From Meghimatium bilineatum (lineage: Eukaryota; Mollusca; Gastropoda; Stylommatophora; Philomycidae), in the NCBI GenBank assembly GCA_034231615.1, contig CM067298.1, positions 52,108,883 through 52,172,882 on the forward strand: a stretch of 64,000 nucleotides of DNA, written 5' to 3'. The notes under the pieces were generated by a model. It ran no database searches, was not told the origin of the DNA, and saw only the letters and a list, made by a program, of their open reading frames with translations. Shown piece by piece: positions 1 to 11,286 of the stretch. The position numbers and the translations under genes were made by a program. Position 1 is the first letter of the stretch. Each line of letters starts with the position of its first letter.

Positions 1-293
1 TCTCATCTCAACAGGCACAGGTATAATACAAAATAAGATAAGACTGTGTATGTTTATTTCTAACTGTATTACAGAACATGTTTGACACAACAATCATTAA
101 TCATGAGCAACCTAAGATTTTAGGGCCTTTTTGTAATGTGAAATAAACATTCTTAAAACTGGTGTTAGTTAATTAAATGTTTATGTATTCTGTACCTGAA
201 TAATCATTACAGTATAAAATCAGACTTCATATGCCCTAAATTCTCTGAAAATGATAAATTTACTGCAGTTTATCATATAGGGGCCTAACTTAC

Positions 294-440
294 CAGAATA
301 AGAGTGTCAACTGCCTCTCTGTGAAACACCCCACTTGACCTGGTCTGCACATCCAGCTCTGATCTTACTCTAACATTGTCAAAATCTTCCAATTGTCTTG
401 CTCTTTCTTGAACATTTATTAGTTTTTCTTCAAGTTCTTT
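294..440 (-). CDS. AKAP9: AKAP9-like exon 24 (last in window)
   Basis: A 49-codon phase-0 exon (acceptor GTAATTCCAG|, donor CTG|GTAAGT, consensus). It encodes KELEEKLINVQERARQLEDF and a less helical end, SSGVFHREAVDTLIL. Because the donor is intact and in phase 0, the gene continues to the left of base 1. There the family would carry its PACT domain; none of that domain is visible here. Confidence 0.82.
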
Positions 441-1080
441 CTGGAATTACAAAACATAATTTCTTGTTTAAATTGTGCACCCTAAACAAAAGATAATTTC
501 TGATTAAAATTGTGTGCTTGAAACATAGTATATTAAACTTTGCTTGTTGAAAAATAAAATAAATAATTATTTCAGACATTAACTTATATATTCTATGAAT
601 GAATTAATCATAGTGTAAAGCCCAAACATATACTGTAATATATGACAAGTCTGACAATGAAAGCATTCTGCTGGAGAAACAAGGGCAGAATAAACTGGTA
701 ACAATGTGTCAACACATTTTATAAAATAACAATGTTAAAAATGTATATATACAATTTTTGTATGGAGGATATTATAAATAATTATAGAAAAAAAATGTGA
801 ATATGCAGTTTTAAAACACAAATGCAAAGAACCAATGCTTCAAGCAACAGGCAGAAATGGTCTTTTATCATTTCAAAACTGCATTTTACCAGTTTTTGTT
901 TGTTTTTTCTTTTGCTTATTAATTTGTCATATTGTAATTTTCCTTAAATTCAATGATTTAAAAAAATTATATTTCTAGATAGAAAACACATAATGATGAT
1001 AAGACTAACAGTTCTGATTCCAATTTCCCCATCACATGTGCATGAAGTTCAACACATTTCCCCATAATAGAAAAATTTAC
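441..1080. other. intron, nothing recognised
   Basis: AT-rich intron of the AKAP9-like gene. No open frame, repeat family or structured element seen. Confidence 0.6.
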
Positions 1081-1269
1081 CACTCTAGATATGAGCTCTT
1101 CTCTGTCTTTCTCTACCATTCTGATGTGTCTAGGAGTTATCTGTGTATTGTCAACATCTTTCTTCTTCAGTTCTGTCAGTTCAGATCTAGCAAGATCTAA
1201 ATCGGATTTTAGAGTATCAGTACGTGACTTTTCAGTTTCATAAAGAAGCTTCAGCTGAAAGCTCTCAGA
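1081..1269 (-). CDS. AKAP9: AKAP9-like exon 23
   Basis: A 63-codon phase-0 exon (acceptor TTTGATTCACAG|, donor GTG|GTAAAT). It begins SESFQLKLLYETEKSRTDTL and ends EKDREELISRV. Mostly coiled coil, with one TPRH break around residue 44. Confidence 0.85.
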
Positions 1270-1844
1270 CTGTGAATCAAACAATATCAAAATCAGTCTA
1301 AAATAGATTAAAATAATTAACAATATAAAATAATTAACAATATAAAATTACATGCTTCTACATACACACATATATCCCATATGAGTAGGAGGCTTCTCAA
1401 AGCATTATATACTGCTAAGTGTTGGGGAGTATTCTGGGTTTGAAAGAAAGTTCTAGAGAAGTCTCCCCCCCCCCCTTTCCATCCTGTCAGATTGCACATA
1501 GGAAACAAGAGTTTTATCACTCATAATTCCTGGGGATCTACACAACAAATAAAGACTATGCATAATGTCCTGAATCAGAACATGAATACAGTAGAATTAT
1601 TCAAGGAAATCTGTAGTTGTCTTATTAGTGAACCAGGTGGCAACTATAGTTAAGTTTCTATATTTTTCTGGAAGTATTGATGATACTGCAAAACTATGAT
1701 AGAACTAGCATCATAATTTCTACTAGTAAGTCCATTATCTTCTCAGGAACAAATCTACACATTCTAGTTCTGGAAGTTATATAAACATATGTTCAACTCT
1801 CATCATAGTTGTGTGAAAAAAAAAGTAGACAACTTTATTCTATC

Positions 1845-1985
1845 TTCTTCTGCGCTCTCTGATAAGCAACACAAAATTTAATGTGATTTCTGTCAGGGAG
1901 AGTGAAGTATGTTTTGCTGCTGGTTTACAGCAGAGCTGCGTTTATTTGTGCCTTCTGGCACAGCACATAAGATTTTTGGCATGTA
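1845..1985 (-). repeat. Family R repeat, diverged copy
   Basis: On the minus strand this shares the string pattern of family R: a phrase like AAGGCACA...CGCAGC.CTGCTGTAAACCA followed by an end resembling GCGCAGAAGAAG. It is most like the copy at 9510-9900. The minus-strand open stretch at 2033-2230 lies just to its right and may be more of the same element; no protein family recognised. Confidence 0.4.
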
Positions 1986-3032
1986 TTTACTTCAGGTGAG
2001 CTTCTCTAGCCTTTGACAGTTTTCTTATGTCACTAGGCACATGATAGAGTATCTGTTCTAAGCAGTGATGTTTTATCACCCACTCTGTCCTTGGGCTTTG
2101 CAAGCCAAAACATTCCCTGGGTGGAGTTTAAAGTAGATGGTGAGCAGGGATTTACACTTTGGTCGACAATGTCTATTTCGTACAAGGTGTTCTGCTGTCG
2201 ATTAACTTGTCTCATGTAATCAGATGCCATTGCTCCATGTCCTTGGGAAATGGCCCTTATCTTGACTGTGAGTCTCTTTCAGTATAGGTAATTGCTAAAA
2301 CAGTAAAGTTGAACTAGGGCTTGTTTGCACTTTTATGGTTTAATTCACAGACATAGTGAAAACTTTGTCCAAGTTTGAGCTTCTACCCACATTTTCTTTG
2401 TACCAGATCAGTATGGTATCCTGCCTTTACCTTTGCACACAATCTGCAGCCAGTAGACAGCTGAAAGCTTGTTCTCAAACACAAACATTGCTTTAATTAT
2501 GGTGATGATATTCTCACTTATTCTGCACATGGCACTGCCGCTTAATATTAAGCTGCCATTGTGTGTACTCAACAAATGAATCATACTTCTCTGGAGACTT
2601 TCTTGCTATTTTTGCCATGGTGAGCTTTCAGATAAGACAATGTGGCACTCCATGCCAGTTATTGTCTTAAACAGTGCAGCGACAGTGTTTCGGCTGTGGG
2701 GTCCGAGAGCTTCTATTCAGAGATATTGTTCATCTTTTGCCCACAATTCTCATTCCATTTTAGTCTACACTTCCAAGACATGATTCATAAAATGTGCCAG
2801 ACTGCTTTGCATTAGCATCGTAATGATCTATTTCCAGGGTGCACCTCAAGGAGGTGCTTTTAGGATCTTGGCTATCCATAAACCCTGGGATTTCACGAGA
2901 GCATATCCTTGGAACACCACTTTATTCTATAAAAACTGATACATCTGTAATATATTGTGAAACTCTTAACAAATTATTTCAAAATGCTGTTATGTGATTC
3001 ATATACCGAAATGGTTGAGTTAATGCACTGAC

Positions 3033-3180
3033 CTTGAGTTGGTCCATATCTCGTCTCAGTTGTCTGATAATGCTTTTCTCATGCTCAATTTCTACTTGGT
3101 GATTCTCACTTTTTGTTTTTAATAGCTGTGTTACTCGTGATACTGTTTCAGAATTGTCTTCCAGCTGTGCTTGCAATTTT
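3033..3180 (-). CDS. AKAP9: AKAP9-like exon 22
   Basis: A 148-base exon starting with one base that completes Lys (acceptor TTAATCTTAG|) and ending in phase 0 (donor AAG|GTCAGT). It encodes KLQAQLEDNSETVSRVTQLL then KTKSENHQVEIEHEKS and ends RRDMDQLK. Coiled coil. Confidence 0.86.
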
Positions 3181-3318
3181 CTAAGATTAAGTAGACAACA
3201 ATCAATGCAATAGAAAAAAAGGAGAATATTCTGCATTTACCGTATATTTCCGTATATAAGTAGATAATTTTGTATTTATTTCTGCTGTTATATGAAATCA
3301 CTTATAAACAAGTACAAC

Positions 3319-3404
3319 ACAATTCTTAAAAAAAATAGCAGTAGAAACACAAACAAATGAAAACACAGAATAATGTCCAATACCAGTAACAGAGGACAAA
3401 AAAC
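3319..3404 (+). repeat. Left copy of an 80-base duplication
   Basis: This resembles 4243-4320: both read CAATT.TTAAA..AAA.TAGC.GTAGAAACAC and then AACACAGAATAA.GT..AATACC.GTAAC.GAGG. The two copies bracket a LINE fragment. Confidence 0.6.
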
Positions 3405-3654
3405 TTACTTGTTTTTAAAAAAAAAACCCAAAGAACCAGAGACCTGTATGTTCTTGTCCAATATATTCAAGACAGGATAAAATGACTTAGTCTATAATAC
3501 TGGAATATCTGATGTTATTTCATAACTAAACTAATGTGTACATATAATATCATCTGTGAAAACAAACAAAATATGCGGATCTACAGGTAACTCACATTAT
3601 CATCTAGGCCTCATCTTTAAGCAAAAACTTCGATAACAGACAAAATTAAAATGG

Positions 3655-4245
3655 GCTTGGCTTGTGTACAACACAATTTTTAAGAGGGGCTTTTGCGGTT
3701 ACTACGAGTAGCATGACCATGGAGACTATGGCGGTGACCAGGGCATTTGAGTGCATATGCACACAGAAGGTAACGCAGGTCTGCATCTTGAGTGACTCTA
3801 TGAGTATGATTAGGAAGGAACAAGTGGGTCTCGTTCGCAAACAGTGGATTGAGGCCTTAAGAAAGATGAGGCTGAAAGTGGTTACATTTATTTTCATGCC
3901 AGGTCATGTTCAAGGCAATGAGAGCAGATAAACTGGCATCATGCACAATTGTGGCACAGGGCAATGGATTGAACTGACGTTTTGAACTCCTTAAGAGATA
4001 TAGCATGCGAGAGTGAGAATAGTGTGGATGATGATTCCTTTTCAATGGCCAGGATTAAAGATCAGGGTTTGAAATGCTGTGTTGCTAGAAGTGAACATTT
4101 TGGAGGGTGCAGAAGAATGGTGGCCAACCAGTATAGGACCGGTACTGTCAGTAGAAGTGTAATGGCGGATATACTCAGGGAGAGATCAGAGCAACTATGG
4201 ACATGTCCAGTTTGTAGTGATGATGATCCAATGACTAACTAACAA
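3655..4245 (+). mobile_element. RNase H-LINE (I/Nimb-like) 3' fragment, broken
   Basis: The plus strand encodes an RNase H-like stretch: a glutamate motif (TMETMAVTRAFE), an aspartate motif (LSDSMSMI) and a PGH motif (MPGHVQGNE), interrupted by a stop and frameshift near 3931. A second open piece (3982-4242) ends WTCPVCSDDDPMTN, a Cys-containing terminus seen again at 23690. RNase H downstream of reverse transcriptase is typical of I-clade LINEs, including Nimb elements of snails. Dead and antisense to the host gene. Confidence 0.75.
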
Positions 4246-4320
4246 TTTTTAAACAAAATTAGCTGTAGAAACACCAAAAAAACAACACAGAATAACGTAA
4301 AATACCGGTAACCGAGGTAA
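4243..4320 (+). repeat. Right copy of the 80-base duplication
   Basis: Partner of 3319-3404; it starts immediately after the stop codon of the LINE fragment. Confidence 0.6.
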
Positions 4321-4498
4321 ATATGTGTTGAAAGATTTAACTAGGACAAATTACTACTTGATATTTCTCAGTATGAAATAATAGAGAAACCCTTCCTCTT
4401 CATCACACAAAATAATACTACTGCTCACAATTCATGGCAGATCCAAATAAACACACACACACACAAAAGGCAAAATATTGCCTTATAAATAAATAAGT

Positions 4499-4591
4499 AG
4501 TACAGTGCAGACTAATTAAATAACAGCTTACTACAGTGCATACCAATTAACTTGCAATTTAGTACAGTGCATACTAATTAACTATTGACTC
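4499..4591. repeat. Tandem array, 31-base unit x3
   Basis: Units start at 4499, 4530 and 4561, each containing TACAGTGCA.AC.AATTAA. The third unit overlaps the donor of the exon ending at 4594. Confidence 0.85.
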
Positions 4592-4593
4592 AC

Positions 4594-4778
4594 TTTTCCA
4601 TATCTTCTCTGTGCAAGGCCTCCATTTCTGCTGCATGTTCATTGTGTAAAGTTGAAAGTCGCCTTTTTAAAATCTCAGTTTCTTCTGTGAGATGTATTAT
4701 ATCCCTCTTGGCCTGTTGTTCTGCCTCATAGAACTGGGTACTCCTTTGTCGCTCCTTTTTCAATTCTGTTTGAAGTTC
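4594..4778 (-). CDS. AKAP9: AKAP9-like exon 21
   Basis: A 185-base exon, phase 0 in (acceptor TGCATTTTAG|), two bases out (donor AAA|GTGAGT, strong). It reads ELQTELKKERQRSTQFYEAE, then QQAKRDIIHLTEETEILKRR and ends LHREDMEK. Continuous coiled coil. It was found by following frame and phase. A 31-base tandem array at 4499-4591 runs into its donor. Confidence 0.85.
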
Positions 4779-5019
4779 CTAAAATGCAGAGCAGAAGGAA
4801 GATGCTAACATTAAAATAATTTCATTTTATGCAGATATTTGCTTAAAATGCTAATTTCTAATCTTTGGGGTGGTAATTATGGTTTACTTTGTTGTTCATT
4901 TCTTTGCTTGTCACTGAGTGACAAAATAAATCCTTTTTTTTTTTTCGAGATGCCATTGAACTTACTTAGTAAACATGTTTGTCCACTTGATAGACAGGAT
5001 TTGTATTACTTTTTAAAAG

Positions 5020-5190
5020 CATTTATTCTCAAACTCCAGCTGAATCTTTTTTGTAGAAGGACAATGTTCAAATAGATTTGCAGCTGGATATAGTCCTGAG
5101 ACTGAAGATGTATTGTTACCGAGATTTGTTTCATTAACATTTTGCTTGTGACAATGGCATGACAAATTCGACTTTGGTAGTGATCATGTC
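5020..5190 (-). repeat. Family R repeat copy
   Basis: On the minus strand it carries the family R order: a phrase like GACTATATCCAGCTG and then GAGTTTGAGAATAAATGC. It is close to the copies at 34240 and 53760. Non-coding. Confidence 0.55.
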
Positions 5191-5334
5191 TTATTTGACC
5201 TCTTCTCATTTTTAAGACAATTATTAATGATCATCCTGAACAAAGAAAAAAGGTAGTCGTCTCAGCTCAAATACTAAGACAGAGTACTGTCAGGTCTGTA
5301 ACACTTCATAGTTAATAGTTTTAATCAACTCTTC

Positions 5335-5880
5335 TTCTTGATTAGAAACTGGCTTCACAGCACCGCTGGGCATTGACTTAAGTGCCCCGCCCTCCATTCC
5401 AGCAGCCATCCCAGTATATATAGACTCAGAGCCCTAGCCAAGTGTTGATTGTGTGATCTTCGGGACTTTCCAAAAATTTTACTTTGCCTTCCTTCACCTT
5501 TAGATACTACCATTTTTAACATTCTCAGCTTCATTGACATCTTCATATGAATTTATTACTGCCTTCATTAAGTCTGCTTTACCTCTTCTCAGCAATGTGC
5601 CGTCTATTGCAGCATTTCTGGCCAATAAATCGGCTTTGGTTCTCTAGTTTCCTCTGACCCCAGCATGACCAGGGCAGTATATCTATGTAATGTTCCGGAC
5701 AATTGAGTTGTTCAATAAGTCCCACCATTCTTTTCTCAGCATGAACTTTTCTATCTTGCACAGCATGCTTTGAGAGTCCATGAGTATTAACGAGTGTGTT
5801 GATGTATCAGTTATCAACCAATTAAATCCTGCTGTAACTTCCTCTATCTCAATCCTCATGCTCAATGTGACAGTGGAATA
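5335..5880 (-). mobile_element. RNase H-LINE (I/Nimb-like) 3' fragment, frameshifted
   Basis: The minus strand gives MRIEIEEVTAGFNWLI and a DSQSMLCKIEK motif in one frame, then a CPEHYIDILPWSC-like piece in another, so at least one frameshift. Its 3' end reads ATGGCTGCTGGAATGGAGG and then TTTCTAATCAAGA, the same ending as 17220-17250 and 27720-27735. Same element type as 26765-27735. Confidence 0.7.
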
Positions 5881-6196
5881 TCATCATAAGTTTTAATAAA
5901 CTCTAAGATGCACAGTAACACAGTTCTTTAGAAATTTCCATGCACAATATTTAATACCCAGTACATATAAATTAGATTGTACTTAAAAGAAGGTCCTCAA
6001 GTACAACTGCAGGAGTAATTTGCACTTGTTGCTTTGAATATTTCCTAAACTCATGCTTGATCCACTAACTCTGGAAAAAGTTTAGAAAAAACTTGAAAAA
6101 ATAAAAAATCTGATTGATCTACGCTAATACACAGACAGAAAAATAATAACTGAATTATTATTGTAAAACAATGACATGTAAGAGGTATACTCTAAC

Positions 6197-6347
6197 CTTG
6201 ATATAACCTTCCTCCGAGTCTGTCTTCTGGTGATACCTGACATCTGCCTGGGCTACTTGTTCCTGAAATGATTGAATCTTTCGTTTTGCAGAGTCCAGTA
6301 ATTCTGTCAATCTAACAGTCTTTGCTCTTTCCTCTTCTAAGGCATCA
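6197..6347 (-). CDS. AKAP9: AKAP9-like exon 20
   Basis: A 151-base exon reached across the longest intron here (11.6 kb). It enters with one base completing a Thr codon (acceptor CACTTTTTCTTAG|) and leaves in phase 0 (donor AAG|GTTAGA). It encodes DALEEERAKTVRLTELLDSA, KRKIQSFQEQ and ends SEEGYIK. In human AKAP9 repeated LE-E/LLE-Q blocks occupy this place before the PACT domain. Confidence 0.86.
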
Positions 6348-7170
6348 CTAAGAAAAAGTGCAGAATCCAATTGGTCAATGCTACATTTTAAAATATTTAC
6401 TAAGACTAAATAAGGCAGTAAACAAATTATGTTAAACTTTAAATTCTAAACACTTTAATGACAAAGATAGAAAACTGAACTCATTTCCTACAGCTAAAAA
6501 TATCTAAAACATGGAACATGTGATATTCTAATTTGCATTTCTGCCAACTTGCACAGATTTTCTGTATTCTGTACAAAATATGGTCAGGTTTAATTGAAGA
6601 TTTGTCAGGTGCCATAGATATGACTTTGATTAAGAGGGTGGGGAGGAGAGAGAAAGGTATTTATCTTATAATTTAACAAAATAATCACATTTTTATGATA
6701 TATACAGAAATAAAGTAGAGGATTTCGTCAGTTCAAAAGAATCACTACTTTAAATAGCAAAAAAACATGGATGGTTGACATGATTCCCTGTCAAAAAATG
6801 ATTTTTCAGGGTACAGTTAAAACATGGAAGAAGAAGAAAAGGCCAATCAATATCATGGGCAGACAAGATCTTCCCACACTCATCCGCAATGCTGAGATGA
6901 AAGAAGTCATTGAAGGACTGTGCTTTAATGCATCCAATGTCGTACCACTACGACCCTGATGGGTTGTCGGTTTATGGATGGAAACAGAAGACAGCATTGA
7001 TCAGTTATTTGTGCTGCAGAAGGAAATTGCTCTTTATAAATAATTTGGGATCAAAATGAAGAATTTTATGGATTGCTGTGAGCTGAAAAACTGAGAATTG
7101 TGGAAGTAGACAAGTATGAGTATAAAAAATGAGGGGTAGTCTCACTCTTAATTAACAGCAATATCCATAT

Positions 7171-7300
7171 GAAGTAATATTAAAAACACTATCAGTATGA
7201 AGTAATATTGAAGACACTGTCAGTATGCAGTAATATTGAAGACACTGTCAGTATGCAGTAATATTGAAGATACTATCAGTATGCAGTAATATTGAAGATA
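7171..7300. repeat. Tandem array, 28-base unit, about 5 copies
   Basis: GCAGTAATATTGAAGA or close variants recur at 7171, 7199, 7227, 7255 and 7283, exactly 28 bases apart. Confidence 0.9.
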
Positions 7301-7339
7301 AAACTTATTTCTTGTATGTAAAAGTGGCCACACTAAGTT

Positions 7340-7830
7340 TTATAAATCACTCAAAATAATAAAAACTCTGATTTGGCCAAAAGGTCATTATCAAGCAAAG
7401 TTCTGTGTTGGATACTTTTCTACCTATTGTGTCTTGCGTTCTGCGCTTGAGAATATCTAATGGTGCTTCTTCTTCAACATACGCCTTGCGGCGACCCTCT
7501 ATGAAATCATTTCTCTGACAGTCCTGAGACGGACGTATGAGGGTGATCTGCATTGTGTCATGTTTTACGGCAAGCTGTGTTATCTGCGCCTTTCGACCTG
7601 ACACATCCGTCTTCAGCCAGCATTTTTTGGGTCCGGGTTGGCATTCCCGTATCTTTGATCCCTAGTACTTAGTCAGGCTACAGCAGGGTTTTGCACTCCT
7701 GTTTCCAGGTCCACTGCATGTAAATGTACTGAAGGTCTTGGTCAGCTGTGGTTTGTTGACCCTGATGCTCGACCAGCTATGGAGAACCTGCCTGTGCACT
7801 CTGGTGTGCCATATCTAATGGTTGAAACAT
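7340..7830. repeat. GC-richer block, probably an old repeat
   Basis: About 490 bases with many CpGs in an otherwise AT-rich intron. The minus strand has an open stretch (7347-7604) with no recognised family. Base composition suggests a foreign insertion, but no ends or second copy were found. Confidence 0.35.
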
Positions 7831-8519
7831 CAAATTTGTGAAATTTATTTTATTTTAACCTTTATTACAAAATATGTTGAATTAGCATGATTGTATCATA
7901 GTTTAACTGCAATCACACAGATTTTCAAAAAAAAATTTTTTACACTTCTGATGGTTTCACTTTTTGAAATCTAATTTCATACATATATAAAGTGAAACCT
8001 CAGATTGTGAATAACTGTTTGTGGGCATTTCGCCAGAAAAGCACAATTTTAATGTAAATTTCAACTCGATAAATTAGCACTTTTCACAATACAAGCATTT
8101 TATCGGCTGAGCATCACATGATCACAACCAAGCCAATGGTTCCTCTTTTTCTATGGGATTATGGATATGACTCATATAGTAAAAACCTGTGGGAGTATAT
8201 ACTGTACTTTTCAAGCTTACTATTGTGTGATCAATTGAGTGCATCAAGACATTTTAAAATTTGTGTACAAGTGTAGAGGGTGTTCTTTAGTGATCTTATT
8301 GCAAAAATGTCCCCCATGAAGAGAGAGAGAGAGAGGTTGAAATGATAGGGAGTAAGATGATTACAGTGAAAATTAAAACAGAAACAAAGGAAAAGAACAA
8401 ATGAAATATGCGACTGGTTTACATAGCGAGATTTTATAACAAGTTTACATAGATGATTATGTGTCTGTATTAAAGGGGAGGACATGCACATGTGCACGCA
8501 CATACACGTTCACCCACAT

Positions 8520-8521
<2 letters not shown>

Positions 8522-8583
<62 letters not shown>
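8522..8583. repeat. (CA)n microsatellite
   Basis: About 31 uninterrupted CA units. Confidence 0.97.
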
Positions 8584-8587
<4 letters not shown>

Positions 8588-8798
8588 AGAAAAAGAATAT
8601 TCCAGTGACCTAATAGATAGCAGTGATTTCACATTCCACAAGTGAAAGTAGTCCTACATAATCACTCTGCTTTTCCTCTATATCATTTCCATCACAGAAG
8701 CCAGAATTTAATTAAATTAATAAATTGTTTTGCTTTATATTAAATTTAAATACATCCACACATAATACAAATATAAAAAGCTATGCAGGCCTACCTAT

Positions 8799-8801
<3 letters not shown>

Positions 8802-8876
<75 letters not shown>
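8802..8876. repeat. (GA)n microsatellite
   Basis: About 37 uninterrupted GA units; its complement reads as poly Leu-Ser, which is not a gene. Confidence 0.97.
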
Positions 8877-8879
<3 letters not shown>

Positions 8880-9509
8880 AAGAAGTACAATAATTTTTTT
8901 TTTAACTTAACAAAATTAGTGCTCCACATACTACTCAGATGTTGGTCCAACACATACCAAATCAGTATAAACAACAAGACACACTGAACAGATCTGACAT
9001 GCCGTACGGCTGATTGCTTCATCATTTCAAGTTGCACACACACACACAGCACTATTTTTAACATCTACCAACAGGATGTGAAGACAGATACTCTCATGCA
9101 TTGAATAATTCCACAATAAAGAAACAAAACCATTATCCTAACATTTAAATAAATGCATTTTTTAACATCTGTTTGTTGTCTTTGTTTACAGCCTATAAAT
9201 CATCTATCACCAAAATGTCATGCACTTATCAAATATAAGTAAATTTAGTCATGTTCTTCAATGTATTTGTCTAGTATTTTTAGCAAATATATATGATAAT
9301 ATTTTGCTTCTTTATTTTCCCTTGAATGTGTCTATTTCTGCATGTTTGTCCCCTCTATAAATGTATGATGGTATGATATAGATTTAGTGCTGAAAACATA
9401 CTGGCATCTTATATAAATAAAACAATAACTATATGTGCTTTTAAAAAATCTTTGCAGAATTATCCACAGTGAGCAAGCACAAACTAAACATGAATTAGGT
9501 CTGTGAATA

Positions 9510-9900
9510 CAAAGGGATGTGCATTGGTCTCATGAGAACCTCAGGTTTAGGCAATACTAAGATCCTAAAAGCACCCATAGGATCGATCACAGTAATAAGT
9601 GGATTCAATGCTAATGTCACCCGTGTGTTGTTGTGCCCAAAAGGGGAGCAAAGAATAGCAACACTGTTTACCTTCCATGCATGTCGTAAAAGGCGATTAA
9701 GGAGGTTATGGGATGGAGTTGGCTGTCCCATCCCACATAGGGTCAATGACCCAAAGCCATACTGAAGCCAGATGTGTCAGGCCAAAAGGCACAGATATCG
9801 CAGCAATGCTGTAAACCATGACACAACGCATTCCGTTCTCCGGACTACATCCTGCTAATCTGCAAGAGTTTGAGAACGAACGCAGAAGAATGCTAATGTC
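9510..9900 (+). repeat. Family R repeat, best copy
   Basis: The longest and least decayed copy. Landmarks in order: CCTTCCATGCATGTCGTAAA, AGGCGATTAAGGAGG, TGGGTCATTGACC-type turn (GGGTCAATGACCCAAAG), AGATGTGTCAGGCC, AAAAGGCACAGATATCGCAG, CCATGACACAACGCATTCCG, CGGACTACATCCTGC and GAGTTTGAGAACGAACGCAG. No long open frame, no terminal inverted repeat and no A/B box seen, so the class is unknown. Other copies are listed separately. Confidence 0.7.
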
Positions 9901-10519
9901 TCAGATCAACTCATAACCAAAGACAGCTCTCAAAGTAGGAGGCATCTGCTACATGTATTGCACACAATTGAGATTTTGTGCCTTCTGGGTGTGAAAGAGG
10001 TCTACAAATTCTTCACATTGCAATGTTAACATATGAACAGTTTGTTACTGTGAGAAAAACCATTTACTACACTTGTATATTTAGTGTATAAGTGTAGCAA
10101 AATGTATTAAATCCCTTTCTTTAAAAAAAAATATTAAAAAAGGCCCCAAATAATTTCCACCTGCTTGGATGACACATTCATTGGGAGAAAAGACTTTTGG
10201 ATCTGATGAAAAGTACAGAAGGTGGTTAATGAGTGGCCAGACCTATGACAAAGAGACATTTTTTTAATACAGCAATACAAGCACTTTATAGACGCTGGAG
10301 TAGCATTGAACACAAAGGTTACCATGTCAACATATGCATCCCAGTTGTTTACTTTCTCAGAATATATTTTACAATTAAAAAATATTCAAGGTTCCCAATT
10401 GAAGCAAGCTCATATTAAAAGATTGACAACGATTCGTTAAGTAGAATGTATCAACACTGCAAGAGATAGGTAGATAAATAATAAAAAAATATGTAATAGG
10501 TTTTACAGAGATTCTACAA

Positions 10520-10565
10520 CGGTATAGATGTCTTGACCAAAACGTCTTTATCAAGATAGGGACAA
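10520..10565 (-). repeat. GATAAAG...GAAAC-type motif, minus strand
   Basis: On the minus strand: CTTGATAAAGACGTTTTGGT, then CAAGACATC. One of six intronic copies of a short imperfectly palindromic motif. Probably the 3' untranslated part of a retroelement. Confidence 0.45.
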
Positions 10566-11059
10566 AGAAAAGGGTATGAATATAGAAGGGAACTACATGG
10601 AATTATGAAGTCTCCTATAACCTAACGCAAATAGAAAAAACAGTGTGGTAAATAAGAAAACAACACAACACAAGAATGAGATGTTACATTACAGGAAGAG
10701 ACAGCATACAATAGAAAGGTTAATTTAACAGCAATCAAATAATAATTACATCAGTAAGTTGACAATTTTTGTGATCACTTTGGGCAAGTTATAATTCAAA
10801 AGATGATAATATAATAAAATATTAAAGACTAAGGGATTATGATTTACTACTATTGTTCTCTTGTGTCAGGTGGTAGTTTTAATTTCAGCTCAAGTTGTTG
10901 TTTCTCTAGTATTCTATTTAAATGAGAAGTTATCAGAAACTTTTGAATGTCCTAGATGACAGGTGACACCATGAGGATGTAAGGTGAAACATCATGAACA
11001 TCCAGTCTTCTACTTCAGAGGGAAATTTGTGATTGTCTTGAAATTTTAAAGCAAGCTGC

Positions 11060-11240
11060 AGATAAAGGGGGTGATTCCCTCACATGGGTCCAGACATAGG
11101 TCTTTAGCATGCTTCATCCCAGTAGAGATCATGGGATGGTGCAGCCAACCTCACACCGTTCATTCTTATTCGTCTCTTACAACATACATGGCATGTTGCA
11201 GTTTATTAGCTCTCCTTTCAGCCGTAGTAATATATGGGCA
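11060..11240 (-). repeat. Family R repeat, 5' part
   Basis: The minus strand of this stretch matches the TTGTAAGAG.CGA and GGATGGTGCAGCC-like parts of family R (compare 9640-9730). Truncated. Confidence 0.45.
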
Positions 11241-11286
11241 GCAATTTCATCGCATTTGACCTTCTGTATGGGGACAGCATTTTAAT

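Noticed and set aside
1-293. PACT domain coding sequence at the left edge
   Set aside because: No open frame with PACT-like basic/aromatic motifs on the minus strand; the sequence left of 294 is intron.
2033-2230. 65-codon minus-strand frame as an exon
   Set aside because: No suitable splice sites or phase fit with exons 22 and 23, composition unlike the coiled-coil gene, and it lies next to a family R copy.
7347-7604. 85-codon minus-strand frame as an exon
   Set aside because: Non-coiled sequence inside a CpG-rich block; phases of exons 19 and 20 already join without it.
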